Source: Epinephelus fuscoguttatus (lineage: Eukaryota; Chordata; Actinopteri; Perciformes; Serranidae). Taken from it: 64,000 bases of DNA. Where the stretch lies: NCBI RefSeq assembly GCF_011397635.1, contig NC_064760.1:27006856-27070855 (forward strand), in the 5' to 3' direction. Below, one piece after another: positions 1 to 12,077 of this stretch (positions within the stretch are counted from its first letter, which is position 1; the number at the start of each line of letters is the position of its first letter). The position numbers were made by a program, and so were the translations under genes. The notes under the pieces were generated by a model. The model saw only the letters and a program-made list of their open reading frames with translations. It did not search any database and was not told the origin of the DNA.

Positions 1-2610
1 TGGAATGCAGACAGCTAAATGATCCTATCTTAAGTCAGTGAGCAGGGAAGAGACACTGATGAAGAGGGAAAAAAAACAGCCTCTCTTTTTTATCTACACA
101 GACTACCTTTCCATACACTGCAACTACGGGACACTTATCCTTTCTCACTGTGCCCGCAGGTGATGGAGATGATGAGAAAAGGTCAAGTCAAAAGGGAGAA
201 GTCAGAGGGCAGAGGTTAGGGAGAGGTAAGTCGAGGATGGAGGGCCTCCTCCCAGGTGTGCTGTTTGGTGAAGAGGTGGAGGTGGGGAGGGGTTTAGAGT
301 AGGGGCTGTTAGGAAACCTGAGAGCTGTATTCTTGCAGAGACAAAGGCCTCTGTTTCTGATGCTCTTCATTTTGCAGCCTTAATGTAATTCTATTACATT
401 ATGATCAGTCCTCAAAATAGTTAAGCTCCTCTAAGAGAATAAAAGATGACCACAATCAATTTTATGAGTTCATACAGTTTTGATTAGTACCACCAAACAC
501 AAGACAGTGGCTAGCAAGTGTTGAAGAAATCTTCTTAATAGAAAATGTGACACATATCTTCAGACTATTGTATGCCTTTTCCACCAAAATTGGCAGGTAT
601 ATGCAGATTATTAAAACATGGGAAAACTGTGATAGACTACATTCTCATTGCCAGTAGACCAGAGCAACATGCCTTTTTGTCTTTTTTTTCCCTGGTGTGT
701 CACATTCAACATAATAAACATGCCGAAAAACAGGTTAGTAACAGTAGAAAGCAGCATGGAGGCAGTGAAAACTATACAGTGGTTACTTCTTTTTTATGTT
801 TACTATTCAGTCTCTCCTTCAAACTCAGTGCCAACTAAATTTGAACAATGTCCGAGCATTGCTTGGACAGAGACAGACAGGTATTTGTAGTGATGTGTCC
901 TTGTAGCTCCCTGGAAAAGGGGCCAAAATTAGCACATCCACCCCGGTGTCGTATTTCCATCACTACAGATCAGAGCCGATTGGAGATGGAGCCATTAACA
1001 CCCGTGACTATTGCATACATAGTTATTTATCCTGGGAGTGAATGCAATTGTAACCTTTACCTCATAAGACAAAAGCTACATGTTAGCGTGTGTTAGTGAT
1101 TTTTTTTTTTTTTTTTGTGCAGTAGGAAAGGAGCTCAAGACGCACAATTGGAAGAAAAATGGGAGAAAATTGGCATCATGAGACTCACTGTTGTGGAGCT
1201 ACATATTAATCCAATACTTAAAAATAAAAAATGTGAATGTATTTTTCAAAACATTATTCATGTTACCTGCTGTTAACATTTAATGTGTAATGTACTGGTT
1301 TTAAAACATCTTGCCAAAGGACGGCAGTTGAAAATTAGCCAGTTGGTTAACACTGGCACTTTTACAGAAATGTCTGATTAATGATTTGATTAAAGTGTGA
1401 TGTCCTTATAAATAAAATAAATTCAATTAAATGTTGATAATATCTTGCCAGTTATAGAGTGGGAAAAAAAACACACTGACCAATCCTCATTTTCTTCCTC
1501 ATTCTCTACTTCTTTTTCTGCTTGACTTGACAGCCATGGAGGAATTTCCTCTGCTGTTTAAACTCCTTTTTTTTGCTGGTTCATCTTTCATTGGGAGTGT
1601 GAAATTGGTCACAGCTCCATCACAGAATCTCCATGTTGCCACCCCTGGCCTCGGCAGCTCTCACAATGTAGGCCCAGGCCAACCCTTGACCCCTGATGCT
1701 AATGCCTGGGTGACCAAGGAGAATCTTAGAAACCCAGTCCTGTGTATTGATGTGTGTGTGAGTATGTGTGGCGTGTTTTAGGGGTATTCGTCCACAGAGG
1801 GGGTAAAGTGCCTTGCAGTATCAGTGATGAGGGCTGACACAGGGAGTGTGTGGGCAAACAGAGCCCCAGGCAGTACACAACAAAACATGAAACATGACTT
1901 AATTCTAACATTTGTACTAAAGCTTGTGGGTTACAATTACACACATGCTCCCATGTGAACAAAAAGGTGAACTGGTGCTTTGGTTACATCTGATGGCAAT
2001 GAATAATATTAACTTTTTCAAACCCATCGGTACATCTTAACATAATTTCTTTAATTATGAGAGCCCCACATGACAACAGTTCAATAGGAATTATTGTCAA
2101 ACCTCAGAGAGGGGATAGAGGGGGATAAAGGGGGAAGTGGGCTCCCTATTAATCTACATTTCAGGGCACCCTGCTGGGTGGTTCAGTTCTAACATGTCCC
2201 ATTTTGCAGGCCACCACCTCTCCCTCCCTTTCTACCCTGTTTAACATCAGCAGCCAACCTGCCTTTGAAGTACCGCTCCACTCGTTTCCCAACCCCCCAG
2301 GGATGTGGTGCTGCTTTTACTGGCCGTCCTGTCCCAGGACTGGCTTGCTGTGCCTGTCCCTGACAAGGTGAGAGAACGAAAAGGAAACAGAGCCGGCAGC
2401 GAAAGGTAAAAGGACACCACCAGAGCCTGAGTCCGTTAAAGGGTTATGTGGCACTAAACCAGTACCTTTTCAATGGGAAATTCTCTAATGGATTAGACTT
2501 AAGTGTGAATCTTAATTAGATAATTACAAAAAAAAACATATGTTTATCACAAGGTTGCCACAGCGACAATCACCTCATTTAGCAATTTTCGCTTACAGCA
2601 AACCTCTACC

Positions 2611-2612
<2 letters not shown>

Positions 2613-2659
<47 letters not shown>
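2613..2659. repeat. (CA)n microsatellite
   Basis: About 23 uninterrupted CA units in the ccnjl intron. Confidence 0.97.
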
Positions 2660-2663
<4 letters not shown>

Positions 2664-4005
2664 CCTGCACACACAACAACCTCCACCCCTCAGCCTATGC
2701 TCCCCTCCCCCTCTATGGGAAGGGTCTGGCTGGCTGGCTGGCTGTCCTGCTTGCATTGACGGGCTTTTGTTTGAGGCCTGACTCGGAGAGCATATGGCAG
2801 GTGCCCCTCAGCACACAGATCCTCCCCACCCTCGGGCTCCTAGGCCTATCTAAGTGCGGTGTGTAGTCAATATGACTGAGCTGCTTGTGCGATTCACAGG
2901 ATGCTCTTTTTTTGTTGTTCAGAGACCCTTCGCTCTATCAGGTTCACTGAACAATATAAATTAAATCAACAATAACTTGCTGCAGAAATTCACCAAGCAT
3001 CCAATAATCATAATCAAGACACAAACAACAAACGTCATTCTCTAAATATATAAATAGAGTTAACACTGTGACAATGTATACTAGCTGGCAGCAGAGCCAT
3101 GTCCATGATGTCATTTACCATAACAAATAGCTGCAGTATGCAGAGCTCTGACTAAAGGGACCAAGATCTGCCAGGAAGACTGATGTGATCACTGCAGGAT
3201 GTCATGGAATTTAACACAATAGAAACTTAAGTTTGGGGATGTGGACTGATTTTTAAAAGGAAATATGCAGTGTATACATAAATAGTCTTATCTGAGAGTC
3301 ACATTAAATTCCCCAGCATGGAGTTATTGGATTCTCAGGAATGAGGTGTGATCTGTAAATAAGCTCCCAACAGTCAATAACACTGAAAACTGACCATAAT
3401 CTCAATCCTGCCAATGAAGAGGAGCTCATCCATGAGCAAACACATGCACTCACAAAAACACACACACAACAGAGTAACAGGATTAAGCGTTGACTGCTGA
3501 GAGGCACAAAAGAGGTAGCGATTAATTAACCGAGTGCGGAAGCCAGAAAAATTTAAAGAAAGACAATGTATGTGCCTGTCAAAGGCAGGCAGTGGGACCT
3601 GGGGAGGCCATTCAATAACTAGGCCAGATTCCAAAGCACCTCAGGACAGATAAAAACCCAAGACAACTTTGAATCAAACGCCCTTTCAAGCCTTCATCAA
3701 TCATGACTGAGACTCCCTGGAGTCGTGGAGGACTCAGAGGCAGGAGAGCAGAGAGAAGAGAGTCTGACTAACTGAGAGCCACAATCAAAAGATTCAGTAG
3801 AAAACCAGATTAATCTATTAGGGAATAGAAGAAGAACCTCTGTCCAGGTTGGCTTGATCATTTTTGTATCACTCCATGAGCAAACTCTCAAAGCTATTCT
3901 TGGATTCTCATGAGATTGCTTTTAAATAAAACCTCTTTCAAGTCTCATATTCAAATTTATCCCACCACAGAGACTACTCTGATTGCAAAGATGGCCTGTG
4001 TGCGA

Positions 4006-4007
<2 letters not shown>

Positions 4008-4039
<32 letters not shown>
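4008..4039. repeat. (CA)n microsatellite
   Basis: About 16 CA units in the ccnjl intron. Confidence 0.96.
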
Positions 4040-4042
<3 letters not shown>

Positions 4043-4461
4043 TACAGAGCCCTCCCAAGTGAGCAGGCCCTATTCCAGACTCCCACTTTGACGGCATCAT
4101 TAGTCTAATTACCCATGATGCCAAGGGCTGCACTAATGTACAGAAAACCTCACAGTCTGTTAATCACAAGACAGACATAGAGACACTAATAACTACCACA
4201 CAACCTGCACCATGCATCAGCAGGGGAAGGACGATTAACATACCTGCTTCACACAAAAAAAACACACAAAGACAAAATCTTGTATTTTACAACAGAAGGG
4301 CATGTTGGTTACTGGTTATCATTATTGCAGAAACACTGACGGTTTTAAAAAGCAAGCAACTACACGAAGCATCAACCAGTCATCAGTCTAAGGAAGACAA
4401 GATAATCAGGAATTAAAATCCAAAGCTTTATCTTGATTGTTTAAAATCTGTACAGTCCAAT

Positions 4462-4974
4462 TAGTGTTGCACGGTATACCGATACTAAAATAGTACCGCG
4501 GTACTAGAGTATTCCAAACGGTACTATACGGCATTTGGAAAATACCAGTACTTTGAACTTGATTCAATTCATTAATTTAGTTAATTTATTTTACTCAATA
4601 ATGCACACAAACACCTTTCTTGTTCCTATTGGAGCACAGATATTTGCAAGTGGTGTGTATGACAACACCTGTATCAACATTCGCAGCTGGCGCACATGAA
4701 AAAAGACAAGAGAAAGTCTGTCTTGCAAAGGGAGACAACACGAGACAACACAAACTTGGTGGAACATTTGAGTTACCAAACCGTGACGTCCGTACCGAGG
4801 TACTTACTGAACCAGGATTTTTTTGGTACCGTTACACCCCTACTATTTATTGTTCTAAAGGTTTGTATTCAAAAGGACTTTTCCTTAGGAAAAGTACCGA
4901 AGAGTATCAAAAAGTATCGAAATTCATATTGGTATTGGTACGGAAACAAAGATTTTGGTATCGTGACAACACTA
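4462..4974. mobile_element. Non-autonomous hAT-type DNA transposon with intact ends
   Basis: The ends are imperfect terminal inverted repeats: TAGTGTTGCACGGTATACC on the left and TAGTGTTGTCACGATACC read inward from the right. They are flanked by a perfect 8-bp target duplication, AGTCCAAT, at 4454-4461 and 4975-4982. An 8-bp duplication with T/CAGTG-type ends is the hAT signature. The 513-bp interior contains only chance open frames, so this is a MITE mobilised by another element's transposase. Confidence 0.85.
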
Positions 4975-6332
4975 AGTCCAATCGCCAAGTCTTCAGTAAG
5001 ACAGCAATTTAAAGGATAAGGCTGGTGTACATACATATTTTTGTTAACAAATCCCGTTTCCTTAGTCCATCTCTCTACTTTCCATCTTCCCTAACCAGTT
5101 AGCTCTAAGTCATTTCACTACTACCAAAGTTGTAAATAGAAAAAAAAGAAGAAGGTAATTTCACTTTTTTTTTATAACTGCTTAGTAATTTCCTAAAACA
5201 GCTGGCAGCTGTAGATTTTAGCAAACATCATTTAAACAGAAGGAAATGGTGCATTTGTCTGGGACTATTTTCAGCTGCGGATTAATTCAGATTTGGTGCT
5301 TAAGTCGGTATTTATGGCAGCAAGACAGTGTATGTGTGACTGATTCAAAATAAACTACAAAGCCCATGTTCGCTGCAATGATGGAACATGTCACCCAGAA
5401 AACATTAAGACACATCCATGTGTTTATAATAGTTTTAAGGACAACGTGGAGCCGCATGGCACAGAGGAAAAAGCCATATCAGGGCTTGGCAACACAAGAA
5501 ATAGTTGTAAGTACAATTAATACATTACTGGTATTAAAAATGTGTACAAAATCTTTCTTATTGCCAAAAATCAAAACTTCTGAAAACAAAGGCTGGTCAC
5601 ATTAAAAAGTGCCATAAGATAATTAGCCTGGAGACAAAATGGATTCGTGTGAGAACAGTGGTAAGCAGTCCTCTGCAACAAATCACATTTTCAAAAGAAA
5701 ATCACACCTTTGATTAGAGGATATTTTGACCTTGGCAGGTGTGCCAGTATTTCACACTGACTGGATGGCCTAAAGGAACAGCAGCAGCCCTGTACATGTT
5801 ACTGCAGCGAGGATCAAAGACACACAAGTGGTTCTGCGGACAGAAGCGTAGTCCCCTACAGTTTCTCCTAAAACAATGGCTCACTCATGTGACCACAATG
5901 GAAACTTTGTTTTTGTCAAACCAACATTGCAGCTACAGTAAACTCAACGGTTATCAGATCAGCCTGAAAAGTGGAGCTGGAAGAAAAAAACACCACCACG
6001 GTCTCTTGAGCCCACCTCAAATTAGCCTTGTTGCAGGAAGTGTTGCACCTTTTGCCATCTGTGCATAAACCACAGTTAGAGTATCTTGTTTAGCACTGAA
6101 GATTTACAACGTAGCTTTTCCGCATCACAGAAATAGTCAAAACACAGTGGTTTTCAAGATGAAACATGAAACCTAATCTTAGTAAAGTTACCTCTGTAGT
6201 AGATTTAAATTACAGCAATCAAGTTTTTAAAGTCTTAAGACAAAAAATGAGAAGTTGGTCTTTAAATTAAAGTTTTTATCAAGCAAAATAACTTATTGAG
6301 AGGACAAGGTGGAAGGCTGAAAATGGACTTAC

Positions 6333-6872
6333 TAGCTAGGAGCAGACAGGAGAGGGCGATGACATAGAGCTGCTTGACAGCAACATCATAGTGGTCCATG
6401 AACAAGTCCAGCAGGTAGACGGCAAGGTGACGTGCTGTCGGACATAGCTGGTAGCGATTACTCAGGATGGCCAACAAGTCCGCAAAGTACCGCCGCATGC
6501 CAATCTGCGGAGAATGGGCTCGGTAGACTGGCAGCTTCAGCTCCTGGAGAGGGAGAGGAGAAGAGAGATGAAGGGGGACGCAAATGACAGGCGGTGAGAG
6601 GAGCAGGGTGGGCAGGAAGAAGCAGTGGAGACACGGGGGTTGTAAAGAATATGCATAATAATAGTGAGTCGTGCATGTCTCCTGCTGACTAGGTTAAACC
6701 GCTGTCAGGAGAGCAGCCGTGTCTAAAATAGTCGTATCAAGAATAAAACCCCATTTACCATCAGAAATTCTTGATTATGCTTCAGCCTCATTTCAATTTC
6801 ATTTAATTCACCATTGCTGCAGAGAAGAGGAGCTAATTTGGGTCATTGCAGGGGTCTCTGAGAACTGGGCTG

Positions 6873-6907
<35 letters not shown>

Positions 6908-9900
6908 TTAGAGGGGGGGCATGGTTCCTCCAGTAGAGGTTGAGTTGTAGATAGGATTAGGTTTCACCCCTAGCACATCTCCTATTCATGTTCAATTAGC
7001 TGCATGTGTTTCAAAGTGGAAGGAAGATACTCGGGGGCATTAGCATTGAATCCATCTTTGCAATCAGCGACGGAAAACAGCAGAGCACAAGGCTCCAGTT
7101 TCAATATCTGCCTCAGAGTAAGAAACAACAAACATTTAGTGCTGGATATACAAAGCCACAGCGCATACCTTCTCTGTATTTAAGCTGCTTATATCAAAAG
7201 ATAGTTTTGTTTTTCAAAAATGTTTTTTGCTCTCTGTGAATCGGAGTAAAAACAAGGGCTTCTGATTTGGATTTAATAAGAGATTGAGGATTGGTAGATT
7301 AATCTCACAGTGAGGGGTCCTTACATGAGAGGGGGAATACAGAAAACATCCACATTATGTCGGGACTGTTGTTTAGGAACATCCCTGACTTAGGGTTGGC
7401 TCAGTGTGGCTTTAAAGCTCTGTGTTTCAAAAGAATCTCACAGTACCACATGCTACAGTCAGTACTTTGCAAAACACAATCTGCTGCGAGGGCTAAATGT
7501 ATCAGCACTGTCACGTTTATACAAAAAAAAAAAAAAATCAAGTGTTTATTTTGAGCTGAGCCAAAACAACAATGATTCTCAGATTCAATGGTATCTAAAA
7601 ATAAACAGCACCCCCTCCCTCCGAAATCTACATATAGCCACTCCACCCTTGGTGCCACAACCAACCATACCACCCAGTCCTCCCCAAACGCTCCTCTCCT
7701 CCCACTGCTTCAGCCTCTGCCTCTGGTCCATCTGTCTGTCTGGGGGTACAAGGGCAGCAGGAGAATGGGGGTGGATGTGAAGGGGGGGGTGGGGGAGTGG
7801 GGTGGGGGGGGTGGGGGGGGACTGCTGGAGTCTGGAGAGGCTGTGTGTGTGTGTGTGTGTGTGGGGATCTATGTGGGGTGGAGAAGGTGCCTTTGTGGGG
7901 GACCCGCACCATAATTAAGGATTCCACAGCTGCCTGTGCCTGATTTGCATGTCTGATAATTTGCCACATGCTACACACCACAGCTATCTCCCACATCAGG
8001 GCATTACCGCTGCAGCAAACGTCATTAAGGCTGGATGAGACTGTGGGAGAGCAGGCGCCATGCAGGAAATCTGAACACTGCGTGAAGGCCTTTTTTACAC
8101 ACAGCTCGGATTCTCATTTCACCATTCCTTTCATTACAAATTTTACTGTGCTTTCAGCTTAGCCACGTCCGAAAACATCCAGTCATCAAAAGTTTTCGCA
8201 CACTATAAAGCATTTTGAGGCTGTTTTTTTTTTATGAAAATGTCAAGATACAGATGTCTTAAACAGAAAATAACAGGGCCTGCAACTGACAATTACCTGA
8301 AATTTCAATTAATCTGTTTAAACTGTTTTTCAGATTAATTATTTGGTCCATTAAATCAAAGATGACCCTTCAGATTGCTTTTTTGTAGAGCTGCAACAAT
8401 GATCTATTAATCATTTATTTTTCAAGGAAAAAAATGCCCAAAAATTTGATGATTAATGAAAATTTGCAGCTTTTCTAGATCTTACAATATAATTTATATT
8501 TTGGACTGTTGGCCAGATTAAACAAAACATGATTGTCACTGTGAGATTTTGTCATTTTCCACTGATTTCTGATGATTTGATTGACCAAATGATTGACCTC
8601 ATTAACCGAGAAAACAATCTGTGACGCAAATCATTGGTTACAGGCTAACTTTTTTGTCCAACCAAGAGACGTTGAACACCCAACATATTAAATTACAGCC
8701 ACGTAAATGAGAGAAATGTAGCAAATCTTCACATTTGAAAAGCAGAAAAATGCAATGTTAGGAAATGTTTACTTGACAAATAACTTCATGATGATTATGT
8801 AATTATGGAAATTGTTTGTTGAAATGATAAAACCGCAGTAGGGTCTGAGAGCTTCAAACGAATCAGTCCTTAAATACAAATACTTTAGGACACTCTGCTG
8901 TTATGACAGGAAGTAAATCTAAGATCACAGCAGAGAAAAATTACGCCGTTATTCATTTGAAGAGTGAAAAGATTGTCTTCCTGGAAAACAGATCTTCGTG
9001 CAGTTACAATCAATCTAGTAATCACTAAAATAAATGCCTTGATAATGAAATTAATTGTTAGTTGCAGCCCTTACTGTGAGTTACACAATCACAAGACGCT
9101 GGTCTGCCATGAGTTAAAACACATGTGCCTAAATAAAGCAATCGACTCTAATCTGTTAAAAGTGTTCAGCATTTCTTAATTCACCATACGTAACTTTGCA
9201 GCATGTACAATGAGGGCATTGCATTACACAGTACGTACTGAGGTAAGCCTGTTGCTTGGGATTTCACCAAAATGCTGATAAAGGGTAATCAAACCTAACA
9301 TTAGACTGACTCTCATTATAGTATATGAGAAAGGCGTGGGTGTGTTGTTTAGTTTCCAGCTCTGCGTGCAGATTTTCAGTCTAATTGATGTCTCACTCTG
9401 AGTCAGACACCGTCCAGCATGAGTAAACTCTGTGTAAATGAATGAATCATACATATAGGGCTTAAAAACATCTGATCCACAACGGTCCCTATGTACAATC
9501 TCTGGTATGCTCAAACACCTGATATCTAAAACCTGATCTGTATTCTTCTCCCTCAGCGTGAAGCTGGCAGCAGATTCCCAGCCCGAAGATGCCAGTCGAG
9601 TGACAGATGTCTCCATTAAAGTGACACATGGGAAGAAATATGATCACGTTTCAAGGTTAATTAAGACATTTTCAATTAATGAGCCTTAACTCCTCCATGT
9701 AATCTAATTTAGATCATGTTTAAATAGACAACAGGACCATGTAATTATATTTTCTTCCCAACTCTTAATACATTGTGCAGTGTATAATATGCTGGGATGC
9801 TGCTGTGGAATATCAACACAGGCCTGTCTTATTTGTAAGGCCACAAATAAGTGCGCTCATTGTCGATAAATGTATGGACTAGGGGCCTGGAAGTGTGATG

Positions 9901-10737
9901 TTGTTAGTTAGTGATCAGTGTTTTGTCTTATCCTGCCAACCTTTTTTTTGTTTTATTAATATATAGGCCTTTATATTATTTACACTATCAGTCTTAATGT
10001 GTTTATTTATTCAAATTTAATTTTATTATTTTGACTGTTTTATGCTGAGACTCTTGTACGGATCTCTATTATCCTGTTTGTATTATTTTTAATTAGTCAA
10101 TATTGAATGTGTCATTTGACGTCTAGAACCATCATGTACCACCCTAACCAAAAACAATAAAAAATTTAATTATTAAAAAAAAAAGTTTCTAAATGAAAGG
10201 TTCTCTAATTGATTAAGTGTAAATAATATTTTTATTGTCGACAAATAGTCTTAATTCTTATTGATTTATAATTTGGTCTTACAAATGCTAGTTTGTTGCT
10301 AAGTTTAACTGTGATGTCCTTTTTTGTCAGACACAAATACATCTACCTTATTATGATTGTTTAAAGAGAAAAGTAGAAAATATCCACATGAGAATACACG
10401 TGGTTGTTGCTATTTTTGCTATAAAAAGGAATTAAACAATTAGTCTATTATCAAAATGTTGCTGGTTCATTTTCTTTTGATTGACTATGTGATTAATTAC
10501 CTAATTATTGTATTCTGAGGTAGTTTGGGGATCAAAAAGCTAGATAGGTGTGGGTGTTTTTCAATGTAAATGTCAGGCTTTGCTCAACAACCGCAATGCA
10601 AACAGGTTTAGCTCACAGGCTACAGATTCCCACCAAAATAAAGCAGCTCTGAATAATAACACACTCACCTTGATGCGGAGCGACTGATGGATATCTGCAG
10701 CTAGCTGTCCTTTCCACCATTGTAACTCCCTCTCCAT
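6333..10737 (-). CDS. ccnjl: Cyclin J-like protein, 5' part of the gene (two coding exons; remainder beyond the left edge)
   Basis: Two minus-strand coding exons join in frame: 10669-10737 (23 codons, starting [17 protein letters not shown]) and 6333-6543 (70 codons plus one base). The second carries the start of the cyclin box, with [20 protein letters not shown] and a segment ending SCLLLAS. The acceptor follows a pyrimidine run, and the donors are gtgag and gtaagt. Cyclin J family members are divergent cyclins whose kinase partner is poorly defined. The sequence resembles both CCNJ and CCNJL. RAHSP, QLCP and KQLY favour CCNJL, and so does the neighbourhood, because CCNJL-C1QTNF2-SLU7 are adjacent and co-oriented in human. 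No further cyclin exon was found at 1-6332, so the next intron exceeds 6 kb and the gene is cut by the window edge, not broken. Confidence 0.88.
6876..6906. repeat. (TG)n microsatellite
   Basis: About 15 TG units, 333 bp beyond the second ccnjl coding exon on the intron side. Confidence 0.95.
7781..7822 (+). repeat. G-rich run, candidate G-quadruplex
   Basis: About 40 bases contain five or more runs of four to nine G, separated by single T or AGT. This fits the pattern for an intramolecular G-quadruplex on the plus strand (C-rich on the ccnjl transcript). It lies in an intron next to a (TG)n tract, and no function can be read from it. Confidence 0.6.
8275..9072. mobile_element. Interspersed repeat with GGGC(C)TGCAACTRACAATTA terminal inverted repeats
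   Basis: The left end reads AGGGCCTGCAACTGACAATT. The right end, read inward, is TAAGGGCTGCAACTAACAAT. A second head-like segment (GAGCTGCAACAATGATC) starts near 8390, which suggests an internal or nested copy. This terminal sequence is common in fish genomes and resembles hAT-like MITEs, but I could not define a clean target duplication, so the superfamily is tentative. A short related fragment occurs at about 62838-62975. Confidence 0.55.
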
Positions 10738-11324
10738 CTTTCCCATCCAGAGGAGACTTCAAGAATCAAGTTTTACCTGCTGACACACACGTGCCCAAAA
10801 TGAGACAAGGTTCAGACACAGAAAAGTGGCATGCTGGGCTGAGAGAGAGGAGGACAACTAGGATGTGTGTAGTTTGTAAACTCGTTATTTAAGGAGAAAA
10901 CCATCTGACACAAGAGAGGGTGAAGTTGAATAAAAGTTAATGTACATATTTTCTCAATGACATGATTTTAGGATTTAATCAGATAGATGCTTGAGTGTGC
11001 ACTGACTTGTAAAAAAAGTTTATTTAATGAGAAATGCAGTCAAGTTTTGAACACCTTGCTAATCCCACAGCAGAGGTCTGTTCGCCTGCAATAGGCCATT
11101 TTCTCTGCTCGGGAATTTAAATGGCTCGGTTAAATACCCGCTCGACCACGCTGCAGGTCAAATGAATCAAAGCAGCCTTTCACTAACGCCATCTTTCACA
11201 CGGTTGTTCATCTCTGACCTCAGATAACCAGCAAATCTCACACTTTGGTTATTATTCAAAACGCGTCTGCACCACGAGACAGCGGCCAACAGTGAGGCTA
11301 CACAAGTTATCTGCCCACCGAGCT

Positions 11325-11326
<2 letters not shown>

Positions 11327-11355
<29 letters not shown>
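11327..11355. repeat. (CA)n microsatellite
   Basis: About 14 CA units in the proposed ccnjl leader intron. Confidence 0.95.
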
Positions 11356-11357
<2 letters not shown>

Positions 11358-11826
11358 GCCTCGTTTTAAAACACAAAAACAGCACACTGCGGTGAAACTA
11401 ACCGTCTCCACACACACACAGCTCGTTTCTCAAGCACGACAGACACCGGGGAAACTTTTCATCTCGGTGGTTATTGCATGTGCCACTCACCGCTCCGACG
11501 GGAATGCCCCCCAGACCCCTTTGTCTCAGTCCGACATCCTGAACCAGAGAACTCCTCTTCGGCTCAACTTTGAGAAAGACCTCTTTTTTTCCGGCGAAAA
11601 GACAACGTTCAAATCTGCTGGCAAGTTCACACAACAGCCGCCATCGCCAAATCCCGGCAACAGGCGTTTGGTTGCGCCGTTTCCCCCCAACTGTTTACAC
11701 TTTTCCGAGAGATTTGGCTCCGCCGTTTTCTCCCCGGTAGCTCCGCTGTAACAAAGTAACGTCCTCGGCTGCACCAGCTGCTGCTGTTGCGGTGCGAGGC
11801 TCGTGCGCTCGACGTGAAGGGCCTCT

Positions 11827-11845
11827 CCAGTCTGGGAGTTGTAGT
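11827..11845 (-). promoter_or_regulatory. ZNF143/SIX5-type promoter element
   Basis: On the minus strand this reads ACTACAACTCCCAGACTGG. It is close to the vertebrate ZNF143 (SBS) consensus ACTACAATTCCCAGAATGC, differing at a few positions. It sits in the CpG-rich block upstream of ccnjl, where such elements usually lie. Binding is inferred from the motif only. Confidence 0.5.
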
Positions 11846-12077
11846 CCTTCAGAGGTCAGTGTCAGAACTACAAACACCAACACATGTTTACAAGACCGTC
11901 CTTTTTTTTTAAATACTTTTTTTTAATACAGTGTGAATTATATGTTATTCTATTTTTTATTATTAACACATTTTAATTATTTATTATTCTTATTTTTTTC
12001 ATTGGAGCTCATTTAGCTTAGGTACAACTCAGTTTTCATTTGAAGCCTGAGGAGAAATCGTTTGACTGATTGATAAA

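Larger units (their letters stand above)
1..6332. other. Partial ccnjl intron; no coding exon recognised
   Basis: This is the left part of the large second intron of ccnjl. It holds (CA)n tracts at 2613-2659 and 4008-4039, a complete non-autonomous hAT element at 4462-4974, and a perfect 8-bp inverted repeat around an AT-rich core at 4093-4122. Open frames here are short, compositionally ordinary, and match no protein family I recognise. Confidence 0.6.
6544..10668. other. ccnjl intron between the two coding exons
   Basis: This is intronic sequence with a (TG)n tract at 6876-6906, a long G-rich run at 7781-7822, a second (TG)n at 7842-7863, an octamer-like ATTTGCAT at 7943-7950, and an interspersed repeat at 8275-9072. 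The longest open frame (9224-9616, minus) has no recognisable family features and no exon structure. Confidence 0.6.
10738..11860 (-). promoter_or_regulatory. ccnjl: Probable ccnjl 5' UTR exons and CpG-rich promoter
   Basis: Upstream of the ccnjl start codon there is a possible acceptor (gtcagcag) near 10790. A good minus-strand donor (exon ending GGAGCG, then gtgagtgg) leaves the exon edge at 11491. The stretch 11491-11860 is richer in CpG than its surroundings and lacks convincing coding capacity, as expected for a first exon and promoter. The transcription start is not determined. A (CA)n tract at 11327-11355 lies inside the proposed leader intron. Confidence 0.5.

Noticed and set aside
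4620-5012. Open frame of 130 residues
   Set aside because: It lies inside the 513-bp hAT MITE, which has no transposase similarity.
7588-7996. Overlapping Gly/Pro-rich open frames on both strands
   Set aside because: They come from the G-rich run and the (TG)n tract and have no coding signature.
9224-9616. Minus-strand open frame of 130 residues in the ccnjl intron
   Set aside because: It has no recognisable domain, no splice context and ordinary composition for chance A+T-rich sequence.
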